This document shows, one piece after another, positions 1-8,501 of a stretch of DNA of 64,000 nt. Each line of letters begins with the position of its first letter. Positions within the stretch are counted from its first letter, which is position 1. Under the pieces are notes generated by a model. The model was not told the origin of the DNA. It searched no databases and was given only the letters and a program-made list of their open reading frames with translations. Both the position numbers and the translations under genes were made by a program. Origin of the DNA: Streptomyces coacervatus (GTDB taxonomy: Bacteria; Actinomycetota; Actinomycetes; Streptomycetales; Streptomycetaceae); the NCBI RefSeq assembly GCF_029223485.1, contig NZ_JARHTP010000035.1:1-64000 (forward strand), read 5' to 3'.

Positions 1-2
1 AC

Positions 3-98
3 TGGAGGATCCTGCGGGACTGCCGCCTGAAGGGCAACGGCGTCCACCAGGCCATGCTCGGCATCGCCCGGCTCCACAACCTGGCCCTCACCGGATAA
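3..98 (+). pseudogene. C-terminal tail of a transposase (cut by window edge)
   Basis: The first in-frame codons read W-R-I-L-R-D-C-R and end with a tail A-R-L-H-N-L-A-L-T-G before TAA at 96-98. This tail is typical of the C-terminus of IS5/DDE-type transposases of streptomycetes (recognised from memory of the family). Only about 31 codons are visible, so whether the upstream gene is intact cannot be told. No inverted repeat is visible downstream in the window. It marks the left end of an accessory stretch. Confidence 0.6.
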
Positions 99-194
99 CT
101 CACGCCCCATACGGGACAACCTCTAGGAGCAACCTGACGATACGTCGGGATAGAGCTACACGTCGCTTCTCCGTCATTCAGCCAGCCCGGCTGC

Positions 195-407
195 TCACTG
201 CGAGGCGTCCTTTGAAACCAACATCCTTTCGACGTTCACCACGTGCGTCTCATGAAGTCGACCGAGGAGTGACTCCTCAATGGTCGTCTCAATGACGGAT
301 GTGTTCTCATCTCCGATGGGAGTGACGAGAGCGCCCCCCATCGGTTGGCCTACTGCAACGATCCTGCCGTCCAGCTGGTGCCAGATATGAGCAGTTACCT
401 GAGCCAC
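195..407 (-). CDS. hypothetical protein, 70 aa, second gene of a two-gene unit
   Basis: This small acidic soluble protein of 70 residues has no recognised domain. The GTG start at 405-407 has AACGGGAG 5 bases upstream, which supports the start. It lies 15 bp after the stop of the 93-residue gene on the same strand, so the two are probably co-transcribed. No signal peptide or membrane segment is visible. The surrounding DNA is less GC-rich than the core genes, consistent with acquired DNA. Function unknown. Confidence 0.55.
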   Translation of the reverse strand: MAQVTAHIWHQLDGRIVAVGQPMGGALVTPIGDENTSVIETTIEESLLGRLHETHVVNVERMLVSKDASQ

Positions 408-422
408 GTGAACTCCCGTTGG

Positions 423-704
423 CTAGATTTTGGCGTACAACTCGTGCAGGTGAATCTCGGCCGGATAGTCCGAGTCATTCGACACTGTGACCTTCCGGGC
501 GACTGTCCCATCTACATGCCGGAGGACGCGGCCCTGATACAGGGTGAAATCGACCTGCGGAGGCGACGGGAATTGATAGATCTCCTGGCCCCATCCGACC
601 GCGCTGTAAACCAAAGCCCAGTCATCGGCGATCCCGTGGATGTACAGGCTGGCCGCCGTCTTCCGGTAGACGGATGCCCACTTGTACACCAGTAGAGCTG
701 GCAT
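423..704 (-). CDS. hypothetical protein, 93 aa, first gene of a two-gene unit
   Basis: This soluble 93-residue protein starts M-P-A-L-L-V-Y-K-W and is rich in aromatic residues (several W and Y) with alternating hydrophobic residues, suggesting a beta-rich fold. The ATG at 702-704 has a clear GGAGG five bases upstream, which supports a real gene. It is followed closely by the 70-residue gene. No family recognised; phage- or island-type small gene is an inference from the setting. Confidence 0.6.
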   Translation of the reverse strand: MPALLVYKWASVYRKTAASLYIHGIADDWALVYSAVGWGQEIYQFPSPPQVDFTLYQGRVLRHVDGTVARKVTVSNDSDYPAEIHLHELYAKI

Positions 705-880
705 TCACGCCTCCAATCTTTTGTATGTACGTCTGAGAATCTACTGCCACTCTCGCAGCAGATTGTGGGAGCGCCCGAGATGACGGGGCACGCGGCTGAC
801 GCGATTCACCCACTCAGCCGCCGGTCCCTTGCTATGGACCGGATCATCGAAGACGTCTCATCAGGACCGCAATTCTGTAG

Positions 881-1369
881 ACCGTACGGCCCATCGGAAG
901 CCACCCGAGGCGCCGGCGGCGTCCTGGGAATCGGCGGTTCGAAGGCTTCCGCAAGGAACTGGCCTCGGTTCCGAGCGAGACACGGACGCAAACAGCGCCG
1001 ACAGAACGGGAACGGCGAACCCTCACAGCTCAGTTCCGGATCAAATTGGTGTGCGCTCCTGCGACCTGGGAGGAGGTACGCCAACGCTGCACAGCTCGGT
1101 ACGGCCAGCTGCATTTTCCACAGGAAGCATGTGCCTCGGATGTTGATGGGCTCGTACGCGTCGAACTTGAGGGCCCTCACCTCGTCAGGCTCCTCGAAGA
1201 GACGCGCTGGGGAACATCGGCCTGGAGTCCGAACGGCGTCGCCGGGCGCGCTGTCTTCCGCCGTGTCTACGAAGCCGCGGCTGGCGTCGCAGACGAGATC
1301 GACGTCCCGGCCGACCAGGGCAAGCCCGTCCGCAACATCGTCCTAGACGCTCGCCGCGGACCCGAGTAG
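881..1369 (+). pseudogene. unrecognised coding-like frame, probably a remnant
   Basis: The frame is open from the stop at 878-880 to TAG at 1367-1369 and has protein-like composition (for example E-G-F-R-K-E-L-A-S-V-P and A-T-W-E-E-V-R-Q-R-C). No ATG or GTG precedes residue 55; the first possible starts are TTG at 1046 and GTG at 1049, without a good ribosome-binding site. It may be the C-terminal part of a gene whose 5' end was lost, or a short protein from 1046. No domain recognised. Confidence 0.35.
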
Positions 1370-1442
1370 CGGCGCGGACAGCTATTTTCGCCGGCGTCCC
1401 ACCTGTCTGACCAGTGCGTTTGGCTGTAACACCAGCCCCCTG

Positions 1443-3297
1443 GTGTTACAGCCCGCTGAGACCAGGCAAGTAGCTGGTGGGGAGCCGGTTGGTGCGGCAT
1501 CGTTATCCGTCGTGTCAGCGATTCCTACAATCCCGCCCGCGTGGCCACACTGCGGTCAGGGAGCCGATCCCGTCAGTGACCCTGTGGGCTGCCGTGGTAT
1601 CCACGTGTCCGGCTACAGCACATGTCTCGCGCATCTCAACGAGCCAGATCGCGACGCCTACTTGGCTGGACTCACTTCGGGGTCTGACATCGACCACCGT
1701 GGCACGCCCCTGACGGCGCCGCTGCTTCAGGCTCTCCTCCAAGCTCTCCAGGACCCAGCCTCGGGACGGCCCACGTTCGGCGCTACCCGATTCGATGAAG
1801 CCCTGTTCACGGATGCAGCGTTTCTTATGGAAGCCAGATTTACAGGCGCCGCAATTTTCAAAAAAGCCATATTTGCCGATTCCGCATTTTTCCTAGGGTC
1901 GGCCTTCACGGGTGACGCCATCTTCTCTGAAGCGAAATTCAACGGTTCATGCCTCTTCGCCAAGGCAGAGTTCGACGCTGGCGCATTTTTCGGTAATGCC
2001 CAATTCGAAGAAATTGCGATCTTTCTCCAAGTTTCATTCGGCGGACCAGCCAGGTTCGAGAAGGCAGAATTCTCCGACCGTGCAGGATTCAGTGAGGCGC
2101 TTTTCGCTGATGATGTGAACTTTTTCGGGGCGCGATTTGCTGAAGAGTTGAGTTTTTCCGAGGCGGTATTTAAAATCAACTCTGTCATCGGCCCCCTGAT
2201 ATGCAACGAGACCATTGATCTGTGCGGTGCGATCTTCGAGGAACCTCTGACCCTGGAAGCAGCAGCTCAAAAGGTTCTCTGCATCCGCACACAGTGGAGA
2301 TCGACAGCGAACTTGCGTTTACGTCACGCTCGACTTGACCTTAGCCGCGCCGTGACCAATCAGCCCGTTTCCGTGACTGCCCATTTCGGCCCCTTCGGCA
2401 ATCCCGCGGAAGTGCTGGACGAGGCACCATTTCCCGTTCATCAATCAAGTGTATTCGTGACATCCCTCCAAGACGTGGACGCCGCCCAAACTACTTTTCA
2501 CCAACATCGATTTCTCTGAGTGCTGGTTCTCTGGCGCATTTCATCTAGACCAAGTCCGCCTCGAAGGCCGATGTGTTTTCCTCTCCACCCCCTCAGGAGT
2601 TTCCCTTAAGTACGGGTTCATTCCGCATTGGTGGACGAAACGGCGTACCCTCCCCGAGGAGCAACTGCTGAGAGTACAAGGCTCCGGAAACCGGCCTCCC
2701 CCGCACGGTTGGGGCTTTCCGGCAGTTCCAAATTCTCTGCACGCACTGCCCGAACCTGATGTCATAGCTGGCATTTATCGACAATTGCGCAAAACTTTTG
2801 AAGATGCAAAGAACGAGCCCGGCGCGTCTGATTTCTACTACGGCGAAATGGAAATGAGGCGCCATAGCCAGATGGAAACTTCTAGAGTCGAACGGTGGCT
2901 CATTGCCGCGTACTGGGCATTGTCCGGCTACGGCCTTCGCGCCCTGCGGTCTCTGAGCTGGTTGGCCCTGGCAATGACAACGACAATTCTGCTGATGATG
3001 GGGTTGGGTCTCCCCCTTGAATCGCCAAAACAGACGGCTACTGGCACAGTTCCTGCGCACGGCGGTAAGGTCACCTTTGAAATTGACACAGAGAGTCCGC
3101 AGAACCCAACCCGCGACCGTTTCACCGGAACGAGATTCGAGAAAGCGGTAAGCGTCACTCTCAACTCCGTAGTGTTCCGTTCTAGCGGCCAAGATCTAAC
3201 AACCACGGGCGGATACATCGAAATGGCGTCACGGTTCTCTGAACCGGTCCTGCTCGGCCTCGCCATCCTGGCCGTTCGTGGCCGAGTGAAACGCTGA
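1443..3297 (+). pseudogene. pentapeptide-repeat membrane protein, frameshifted
   Basis: The N-terminal block (C-L-A-H-L, then D-R-x-x-Y-L-A, D-H-R-G-T) is the usual start of streptomycete pentapeptide-repeat proteins. About 25 repeats of the form A-x-F-x-x follow (F-T-G-A, F-S-E-A, F-A-D-x) to about residue 250. The frame stops at TGA 2517-2519. The +1 frame continues with T-N-I-D-F-S-E-C and H-L-D-Q-V-R-L-E-G, then a hydrophobic segment (L-S-W-L-A-L-A-M-T-T-T-I-L-L-M-M) to TGA at 3295-3297. One extra A in CAAA at about 2487-2490 would explain the break: V-D-A-A-Q joined to L-L-F-T-N-I-D. Removing it gives a protein of about 617 residues, close to the family size. A sequencing error or a recent mutation are both possible. 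The GTG at 1443 lacks a good ribosome-binding site. Confidence 0.8.
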
Positions 3298-3424
3298 TCC
3301 ATCGGAACTGGACAGCCGGGACAGCTGGTTTTCTTCAGGTGGGGCCGAGCCGTCGTCCGCACAACCCTCTCAATGCCGTCCACATCCCGTCTGAAGGCAC
3401 GACAGATTTGCTTCGCCACCGATG

Positions 3425-3901
3425 TTAAGAACTTCCCGGCCCTGCAACGAATCCAACAGGCGGCACATTCACGTTTAGGCGGGAATTAAAGACATCGCCG
3501 CTAGAAAGAGCGACACGCACCCGACGCTCCAAATCCACTCCAGAAGTGACTTCCGACACAGGGATCGACGTCTCGAAGGTTTCATCCAAGCGCAGACGTA
3601 TCGGAAGGGGACGCTCAGGATTCAATACGTGCTTCTCTGGATCTGTCGCGAACCAAATGTGCGTAACCCAAACTTCCCTTTGAGATGAAAGATTGGTCAC
3701 CTTGATGAAGAAGTACTCGACTCCAGGTTCATCATCGGGCTCGTAAGTCACTGGCGGTGCACCCGTTACGGGTGGGGAAGCATTAGACAGCTGAAGCACA
3801 ATCGCTCTGTGAACCAGAACACTCAGCAACCGTTCGTTCGACTCCATGAAGCAGGAGTACCACTTATTGCCCTCTCCCACCAGACAATCCAGACACGGCA
3901 A
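3425..3901 (-). CDS. hypothetical protein, about 158 aa
   Basis: This soluble protein has a central beta-rich stretch (Y-F-F-I-K-V-T-N-L-S, V-W-V-T-H-I-W-F-A) resembling small immunoglobulin-like or DUF-type folds used for ligand contact; no family is recognised. The start is uncertain: TTG at 3901, GTG at codon 8, or ATG at 3847 (M-E-S-N-E-R). None has a strong ribosome-binding site at ideal spacing, though GGGAGAGG lies about 20 bases before the ATG. It stands alone, opposite the frameshifted pentapeptide gene, in the accessory stretch. Confidence 0.5.
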   Translation of the reverse strand: MPCLDCLVGEGNKWYSCFMESNERLLSVLVHRAIVLQLSNASPPVTGAPPVTYEPDDEPGVEYFFIKVTNLSSQREVWVTHIWFATDPEKHVLNPERPLPIRLRLDETFETSIPVSEVTSGVDLERRVRVALSSGDVFNSRLNVNVPPVGFVAGPGSS

Positions 3902-3997
3902 AGCCCGCGGCTCTCCCGCCGCTGCATCAAGTGGTTAGCGAGTGCCGCGCCCCGTCGGCGCAAGGGGAGACACCAGCGGTTCTGAGACGTCACACTC

Positions 3998-4537
3998 TTG
4001 CCTGTGACTGCTCCCCCTAGCTCTCCCTGGTGGCAGGACTGGCCCAAGTTCGTCCCTGGCTGGCTCGCCTTCCTAGCAACCACGTACTCCCTCGCTCGCA
4101 CTGGGCTGACACGTTTCCATCGCCGCGCCCTTGGGCCAGACGACACCGTCGTCCGCGAGCAACTGGTGCTTGCTCGGGCCCACTTCCAGGACATCACGTC
4201 CGCCGGCGGACGACGGGAGAAATGGTTCATGGCCGATGATCGGAAGAGAACCGCTCAAAGCCTCCGTGATCTCGCCGAACGTCGCAGGAACAAAAGACTC
4301 AAGATCGCCATACAACGCGTCGCCGATGCCTGGGACGAAGCCTCTTCTCTCGCGCCCCCAGACAGAATCCTAATGAGCTTGGCGGGAAAGGAAATGACCC
4401 CCGAGGAACGGTCGCGTCAAGCCGCTGACCGGGAGCAATTAGGTAGGCAAGCCGATGTAGCCAGACGCGGCATCGAACGCGTCGCCGAATCTCTGTCGCG
4501 CCTGAATCGCCTTGAACAGCGCACAATCGGCTGGTAG
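3998..4537 (+). CDS. hypothetical protein with one N-terminal membrane segment
   Basis: The 179-residue protein has a hydrophobic segment near residues 17-35 (F-V-P-G-W-L-A-F-L-A-T) and then a long, highly charged region, probably helical or coiled coil, with many R, E and A residues. It is probably anchored in the membrane with the charged part in the cytoplasm. The start may be TTG at 3998 or GTG at 4004. No conserved domain recognised. It is the last gene before the tRNA-like scar. Confidence 0.5.
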   Translation: MPVTAPPSSPWWQDWPKFVPGWLAFLATTYSLARTGLTRFHRRALGPDDTVVREQLVLARAHFQDITSAGGRREKWFMADDRKRTAQSLRDLAERRRNKRLKIAIQRVADAWDEASSLAPPDRILMSLAGKEMTPEERSRQAADREQLGRQADVARRGIERVAESLSRLNRLEQRTIGW

Positions 4538-4703
4538 TAGCGCATGGGGCGAGCTTGATCGAGCTGGCCAGACATCGCACCCGCGACCCGGCGCGGGGTC
4601 ACAGTCGCAGGTGACTTCACGCTCATCCCGCCCGTGCGCGTGTGAACAGCGTGTGAGCCGGACGCGATGAATCTACTTACTCGACCTCATTGCAGGTCAG
4701 AGG

Positions 4704-4771
4704 TCTTGAGGTACACGTCATGAGCATGCTCTCCGGAGCCGTGTGCGCAGGTTCGAATCCTGCCGGGGGCA
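4704..4771 (+). other. 3' half of a leucine-type tRNA; probable attachment-site remnant
   Basis: From 3' to 5': discriminator A at 4771; a 7-base acceptor strand CGGGGGC at 4764-4770; and a T-arm GCAGG-TTCGAAT-CCTGC at 4747-4763 with perfect pairing. A variable arm GCTC-TCCG-GAGC at 4728-4739 is of leucine/serine-tRNA size, and a CTTGAGGT anticodon-loop-like stretch lies near 4705-4712. The matching 5' acceptor GCCCCCG and D-arm are not present upstream, and the anticodon stem does not pair. The piece spans the part of a tRNA gene that integrases usually use for recombination, so an integrated-element end is the likely explanation. No integrase gene is visible here. Confidence 0.6.
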
Positions 4772-4826
4772 CTCGCCGAGAGTCAGTGGAAATCAAGCGC
4801 TGGCCAAGGCGGATGCCGATAGAAGC

Positions 4827-4860
4827 GGGCGGGAATCAGTCTCACTGATTCCCGCCCTTT
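4827..4860 (+). terminator. strong intrinsic terminator
   Basis: Perfect 14-bp inverted repeat GGGCGGGAATCAGT / ACTGATTCCCGCCC with a 3-base loop CTC, followed by TTTCT. It lies 56 bases after the tRNA-like 3' half and before the Nudix remnant. It may originally have terminated the tRNA transcript. Confidence 0.85.
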
Positions 4861-4915
4861 CTGTGCTCTACAACTCGATCTATCGCCCTGATGACGAGAT
4901 AACGGGAGCTTGAGC

Positions 4916-5108
4916 ATGGGACGCATCGACTACCTGCACGATCCGACGGGCGCGGCCGGTAGGCGGTGAACTGCGTACCAGCAACGAGACGATGCAGGTC
5001 CGCTGGGTCGACCCGGCGGATGTGGCGAAGCTTGATGTGCATCCGACCATGCGGCTTCGAATCGAGCATGCGATGGACCCGGAGCGGTCAACTGCCTTCA
5101 TCGGCTGA
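4916..5108 (+). pseudogene. Nudix hydrolase remnant with the catalytic centre deleted
   Basis: ATG at 4916, preceded by GGGAG, starts M-G-R-I-D-Y-L-H-D-P-T, a typical N-terminus of streptomycete Nudix hydrolases. After about 15 codons the frame changes. A typical C-terminus follows in another frame from about 4962 (G-G-E-L-R-T-S, Q-V-R-W-V-D-P-A-D, R-L-R-I-E-H-A) to TGA at 5106-5108. About 100 residues, including the whole Nudix box, are missing. The gene cannot make an active enzyme. The deletion lies close to the tRNA-like scar. Confidence 0.8.
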
Positions 5109-5164
5109 CGTCGCCCTCCAACTCCTCACGCAGGCCCGCCCGCTGGGCACACGCATCAGGCCGT

Positions 5165-6163
5165 TCAGGCTGTGCGTTTGCGGGATGTCGTCTTTTTTTG
5201 CGCCGTCTTCTTTGCGGTGGTTTTCTTCGATCCCTGCGTCGACTTCGCCGTCGTCTTCTTCGCTGATGCCGATGCCGGTGCCGTCGTCTTTTTCGCCGTC
5301 GAGGTCGACTTCTTTGCGCCCGCCTGCTTCGGTGCCGTCCGAGCCGACTTCCGGGCCGGCAGTTGCGTGACCTCTGCCGGCTCCTCGCCGCGTGATTCCT
5401 TGGCGGCTTTCACGCTCTTCTCCAGTGCTGCCATGAGGTCGAGGATCTTGCCGCCGGTGGCCGGTTCCGGGGCTTCCGGTGGTGTTTCGCCGGCTGCCTT
5501 TGCTGCTACTACCTCCTCGAGTGCCTCGCGGTATTCGTCGTGGAGTTCGTCGAGGGCGATCTCACCCAGTGTGTCCATCAAGGCGTCCGCCAGGTCGAGT
5601 TCCTTGTCGTTGACGTTGACCTTTGTGTCGGGGGCCACGCCCTCGGGGGCGCGGACCTCGTCCGGCCACAGGAGGCCGTGCATGGCTATGGCGTCCTCCA
5701 CCACCCGCAGCATGCCCAGCCGTTCCCTGCCCCGTAGCGCGTACTTCGCTATCGCCACCTTGTTGCTGCGTTTGAGGGCCTCGCGGAGAAGGACGTACGG
5801 CTTGGCGGCCGGGGCGCCTCCTGCGGCGAGGTAGTACGACGCGTCCATCTGGAGGGGGTCGATGCTGTCCGCCGGGACGAAGGCCACGATCTCGATCGTC
5901 TTCGCCGTGGGGAGCGGCAGGTGGGCCAGGTCCTCGTCCGTGATCGGGATGATCGTGCCGTCCGCGTCCTCGTAGCCCTTGCCGATCTCCGAGCCGCTCA
6001 CCTCCTTGTCGTCCAGTTCGCAGACCTTGCGGTAGCGGACGCGGCCGCCGTCCTCCAGATGGATCTGGCGGAAGGAGATCGAGTGGCTCTCGGTGGCGTT
6101 CACCAGCTTGATCGGGATGCTGACCAGGCCGAACGAGATGGCGCCGTTCCATATGGATCGCAC
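5165..6163 (-). CDS. ku: Ku protein, DNA end binding for non-homologous end joining
   Basis: The protein (332 aa from GTG 6163) starts R-S-I-W-N-G-A-I-S-F-G-L-V-S-I-P, the hallmark N-terminus of bacterial Ku. The Ku core fills about residues 1-250 (I-S-F-R-Q-I-H, V-R-Y-R-K-V-C, P-L-Q-M-D-A-S-Y-Y-L). The last 90 residues are a Lys/Thr/Ala-rich tail with K-K-T-T repeats, as in streptomycete Ku proteins that bind DNA through a basic extension. An upstream ATG at 6208 is possible, but family starts favour GTG 6163. Ku homodimers ring broken DNA ends and recruit ligase and polymerase. It is divergent from the LigD-polymerase gene 71 bp away, so both probably share a control region. Confidence 0.95.
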   Translation of the reverse strand: MRSIWNGAISFGLVSIPIKLVNATESHSISFRQIHLEDGGRVRYRKVCELDDKEVSGSEIGKGYEDADGTIIPITDEDLAHLPLPTAKTIEIVAFVPADSIDPLQMDASYYLAAGGAPAAKPYVLLREALKRSNKVAIAKYALRGRERLGMLRVVEDAIAMHGLLWPDEVRAPEGVAPDTKVNVNDKELDLADALMDTLGEIALDELHDEYREALEEVVAAKAAGETPPEAPEPATGGKILDLMAALEKSVKAAKESRGEEPAEVTQLPARKSARTAPKQAGAKKSTSTAKKTTAPASASAKKTTAKSTQGSKKTTAKKTAQKKTTSRKRTA

Positions 6164-6234
6164 GTGCAGCACCCTTTCGGTCGGTTTATACCGATCATTA
6201 CGTTCCATTACAGTTTGCGTGAGATTCTCATCGT

Positions 6235-7140
6235 ATGACTCCGATCACAGAGGTGGAGGGGAGACGGCTCGCGCTCAGCAACCTGGAGAAGGTGCTGTAT
6301 CCCGCCACCGGGTTCACCAAGGGCGAGGTGCTGCACTACTACGCCACCATCGCCGACCACCTCCTCCCCCACCTCCGCGATCGGCCCGTTTCCTTTCTGC
6401 GGTATCCCGACGGGCCGGACGGGCAGGTCTTCTTCGCCAAGAACGTGCCTCCCGGTACGCCCGACTGGGTCGGCACCGCCGAGGTGGAGCGGGTGGAGGG
6501 GCCGACGCGGATGGTGCTCGTACAGGATCTTGCGAGTCTGATGTGGGCGGCCAATCTCGTCACCGAGTTCCATACGCCCCAGTGGGTCGTCCAGGACCCC
6601 GGGGTCGCCGACCGGATCGTGTTCGATCTCGACCCCGGCGCGCCCGCCACCGTCGTCGAGTGCTGCGAGGTCGCGGTGTGGCTGCGGGAGCGGCTTGCGG
6701 CGGACGGGATCCAGGCCTGGGCCAAGACCTCCGGGTCCAAGGGGCTGCATCTGCTCGCCGCCGTGCGGCCGACCCCGTCCGACCAGGTCAGTGAGTACGC
6801 CAAGGGGCTCGCCGTGGCGGCCGAGCGGGCCATGCCGCGGCTCGTGCTGCATCGGATGACCCGGAGTCTGCGGCCCGGGAAGGTGTTCGTCGACTGGAGT
6901 CAGAACGCCGCCCGGAAGACGACCGCCACGCCGTACACCCTGCGTGCGCGACCCGAGCCCACCGTCTCCGCGCCGGTCACCTGGAGCGAGGTCGAGGAGT
7001 GCGGGGCGCCCGCCCAACTGACCTTCCAGGCAACGGACATCGCGCCCCGCGTGCAGGACTACGGCGATCTGCTGGCCCCGCTGCTCGATCCGTCCGGCGC
7101 GGGATCGCTGCCGGGATCACTACCGGTATCGCCGCCCTGA
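6235..7140 (+). CDS. standalone LigD polymerase/primase-type domain (NHEJ)
   Basis: This 301-residue protein corresponds to the polymerase domain of LigD alone, without the ligase or phosphoesterase domains. Family motifs are L-S-N-L-E-K-V-L-Y-P near residue 15, F-D-L-D-P-G near 125 (metal-binding aspartates), T-S-G-S-K-G-L-H near 160 and V-F-V-D-W-S-Q-N near 220. The enzyme fills gaps at broken DNA ends and can add ribonucleotides. Its divergent pairing with ku supports an end-joining role. A separate ATP-dependent ligase must be encoded elsewhere. Confidence 0.93.
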   Translation: MTPITEVEGRRLALSNLEKVLYPATGFTKGEVLHYYATIADHLLPHLRDRPVSFLRYPDGPDGQVFFAKNVPPGTPDWVGTAEVERVEGPTRMVLVQDLASLMWAANLVTEFHTPQWVVQDPGVADRIVFDLDPGAPATVVECCEVAVWLRERLAADGIQAWAKTSGSKGLHLLAAVRPTPSDQVSEYAKGLAVAAERAMPRLVLHRMTRSLRPGKVFVDWSQNAARKTTATPYTLRARPEPTVSAPVTWSEVEECGAPAQLTFQATDIAPRVQDYGDLLAPLLDPSGAGSLPGSLPVSPP

Positions 7141-7251
7141 CACCGGCCCTGGCGACCTGCGTTCAGCGGATTGGCCAATTCATGGAATTTCCCAATCCGC
7201 CCCTGCCCCGGGTGCACCCTGGCTCCAACAAAACCAGCCAAGGGGGCACCC

Positions 7252-8262
7252 ATGGCAAAGGATCAGCATGGCTCACCATTAGCACCACCCTCCCGTACTG
7301 TCCGCCGCACTCTCGTCGTCGGCCTCACTGTTCTCGCCCTCGGCGCCGTGCCGTGGGCATCCTCATCAGCCACCTCATCAGCCACCTCCGCCCCGGCCGC
7401 GAAGCCGGCCCCGGGCGCCGGCGTCATCAACGACTGGAGCGAGACCGCCGTTGCCGTGGTCCAGACGGACGCCAAGCGGCCCGGGGCCGAGCAGGCCCTC
7501 TGGTACGGCTTCATGGGCGCCGCCGTCTACAACGCGGTCGTCGGGATCGAGGGGCGGTACGCCGAATACAAGTGGCATGTGCGCGGGCCCCGCCACGCCT
7601 CCTCCGAGGCGGCCGCCGCTGCCGCCGCCCATCGCGTCCTGCTCACGTATTTCCCGGGCTCACAGGCCCGCGTCGACGCCGCCTACACCGCCTCCCTCGC
7701 CAAGATCCCGGACGGGAAGGCGGAGGACGAGGGGGTCGCCTTCGGGGAGCGGGCGGCCGCGCGGATCGTCCAGCTCCGTGAGAACGACGGGCGTGGTGCC
7801 CCGATCACCTTCGACAAGCCGCCCGCACCCGGCGTCTGGCGGCCCACGCCGCCTGCCAACGCGCCGATGGTCGACCCGTGGCTCGCGAAGGTGCGGCCGA
7901 TGCTGCTCGACTCACCGGATCAGTTCCGGCCCGGCCCCCCGCCGAAGCTGACCTCGAAGACCTACACCAAGGACTTCAACGAGGTGAAGACGATGGGCGC
8001 GAGGACCGGATCGTCGCGGACCGACGCGCAGACCGACACCGCGCGCTTCTTCAGCGATGTGCTGCCGGTGCAGTTCCAGGCCGCCCTGCGCGGGTACACC
8101 CAGCGGCACGGGCTGGACATCGTCGAGGCCGCCCGGCTGTCCGCCGCCACCTGGACCGCGACCGCCGACGCCCAGATCACCGCCTGGACCACCAAGCTGA
8201 CGTACGGCCAGTGGCGGCCGATCACCGCCATCCGGCTCACGGACACGGACGGCAACGCGTAG
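7252..8262 (+). pseudogene. vanadium-dependent haloperoxidase/PAP2-type secreted protein, C-terminally truncated
   Basis: ATG 7252 follows AAGGGGGCACCC and opens a signal peptide (basic start, V-V-G-L-T-V-L-A-L-G-A, Ala-rich end near residue 55). The rest matches the first three quarters of secreted vanadium-haloperoxidase-like proteins: V-I-N-D-W-S-E-T-A, F-M-G-A-A-V-Y-N-A-V, A-A-A-A-A-H-R-V-L, Q-W-R-P-I-T-A-I-R. It stops at TAG right after D-T-D-G-N-A. In full-length relatives about 100 more residues follow, carrying the S-G-H and R-x-x-x-D-x-H residues that bind vanadate or phosphate, so this protein lacks its active site. A dispersed repeat lies 115 bp downstream. Confidence 0.7.
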
Positions 8263-8377
8263 CTGCCGCGGCCGAGGCCGATCGTGCCTGGCTGTCTTCC
8301 TGAGTCTCGCTGGGCCGAGCAGCCCGGGTCGGCCGGGTGCCGCTCTCTCGTGGGAACCGGCGCCGGTCGGCATTGAT

Positions 8378-8442
8378 CAGCCCGTCCGGCGTTTGAGGAC
8401 AAGGCCGTTCAGGCCGAAGGGGGGTCCGGGGGCGCAGCCCCC
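8378..8442 (+). repeat. dispersed GC-rich repeat, family A, copy 1
   Basis: Starts CAGCCCGTCCGGCGTTTGAG and continues through GAGGAC, a variable middle, GGGGGTCCGGGGGCG and a small hairpin GGGGGC-GCA-GCCCCC. The same sequence occurs in inverted orientation at 39733-39804. This is a well-known type of short intergenic repeat in streptomycetes. The rest of the gap 8263-8501 shows no gene. Confidence 0.75.
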
Positions 8443-8501
8443 AGGGACGGCCGGCCCGGCCGACCCGCACCGCGCATCGGCTCAGCCGCCGGAGGCACCC
8501 C

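Noticed and set aside
2484..2519. Programmed frameshift in the pentapeptide-repeat gene
   Set aside because: No slippery heptamer with a downstream structure is evident; a simple one-base insertion explains it better.
4660..4771. Complete tRNA gene
   Set aside because: The 5' acceptor strand, D-arm and anticodon stem pairing are missing; only the 3' half is present.
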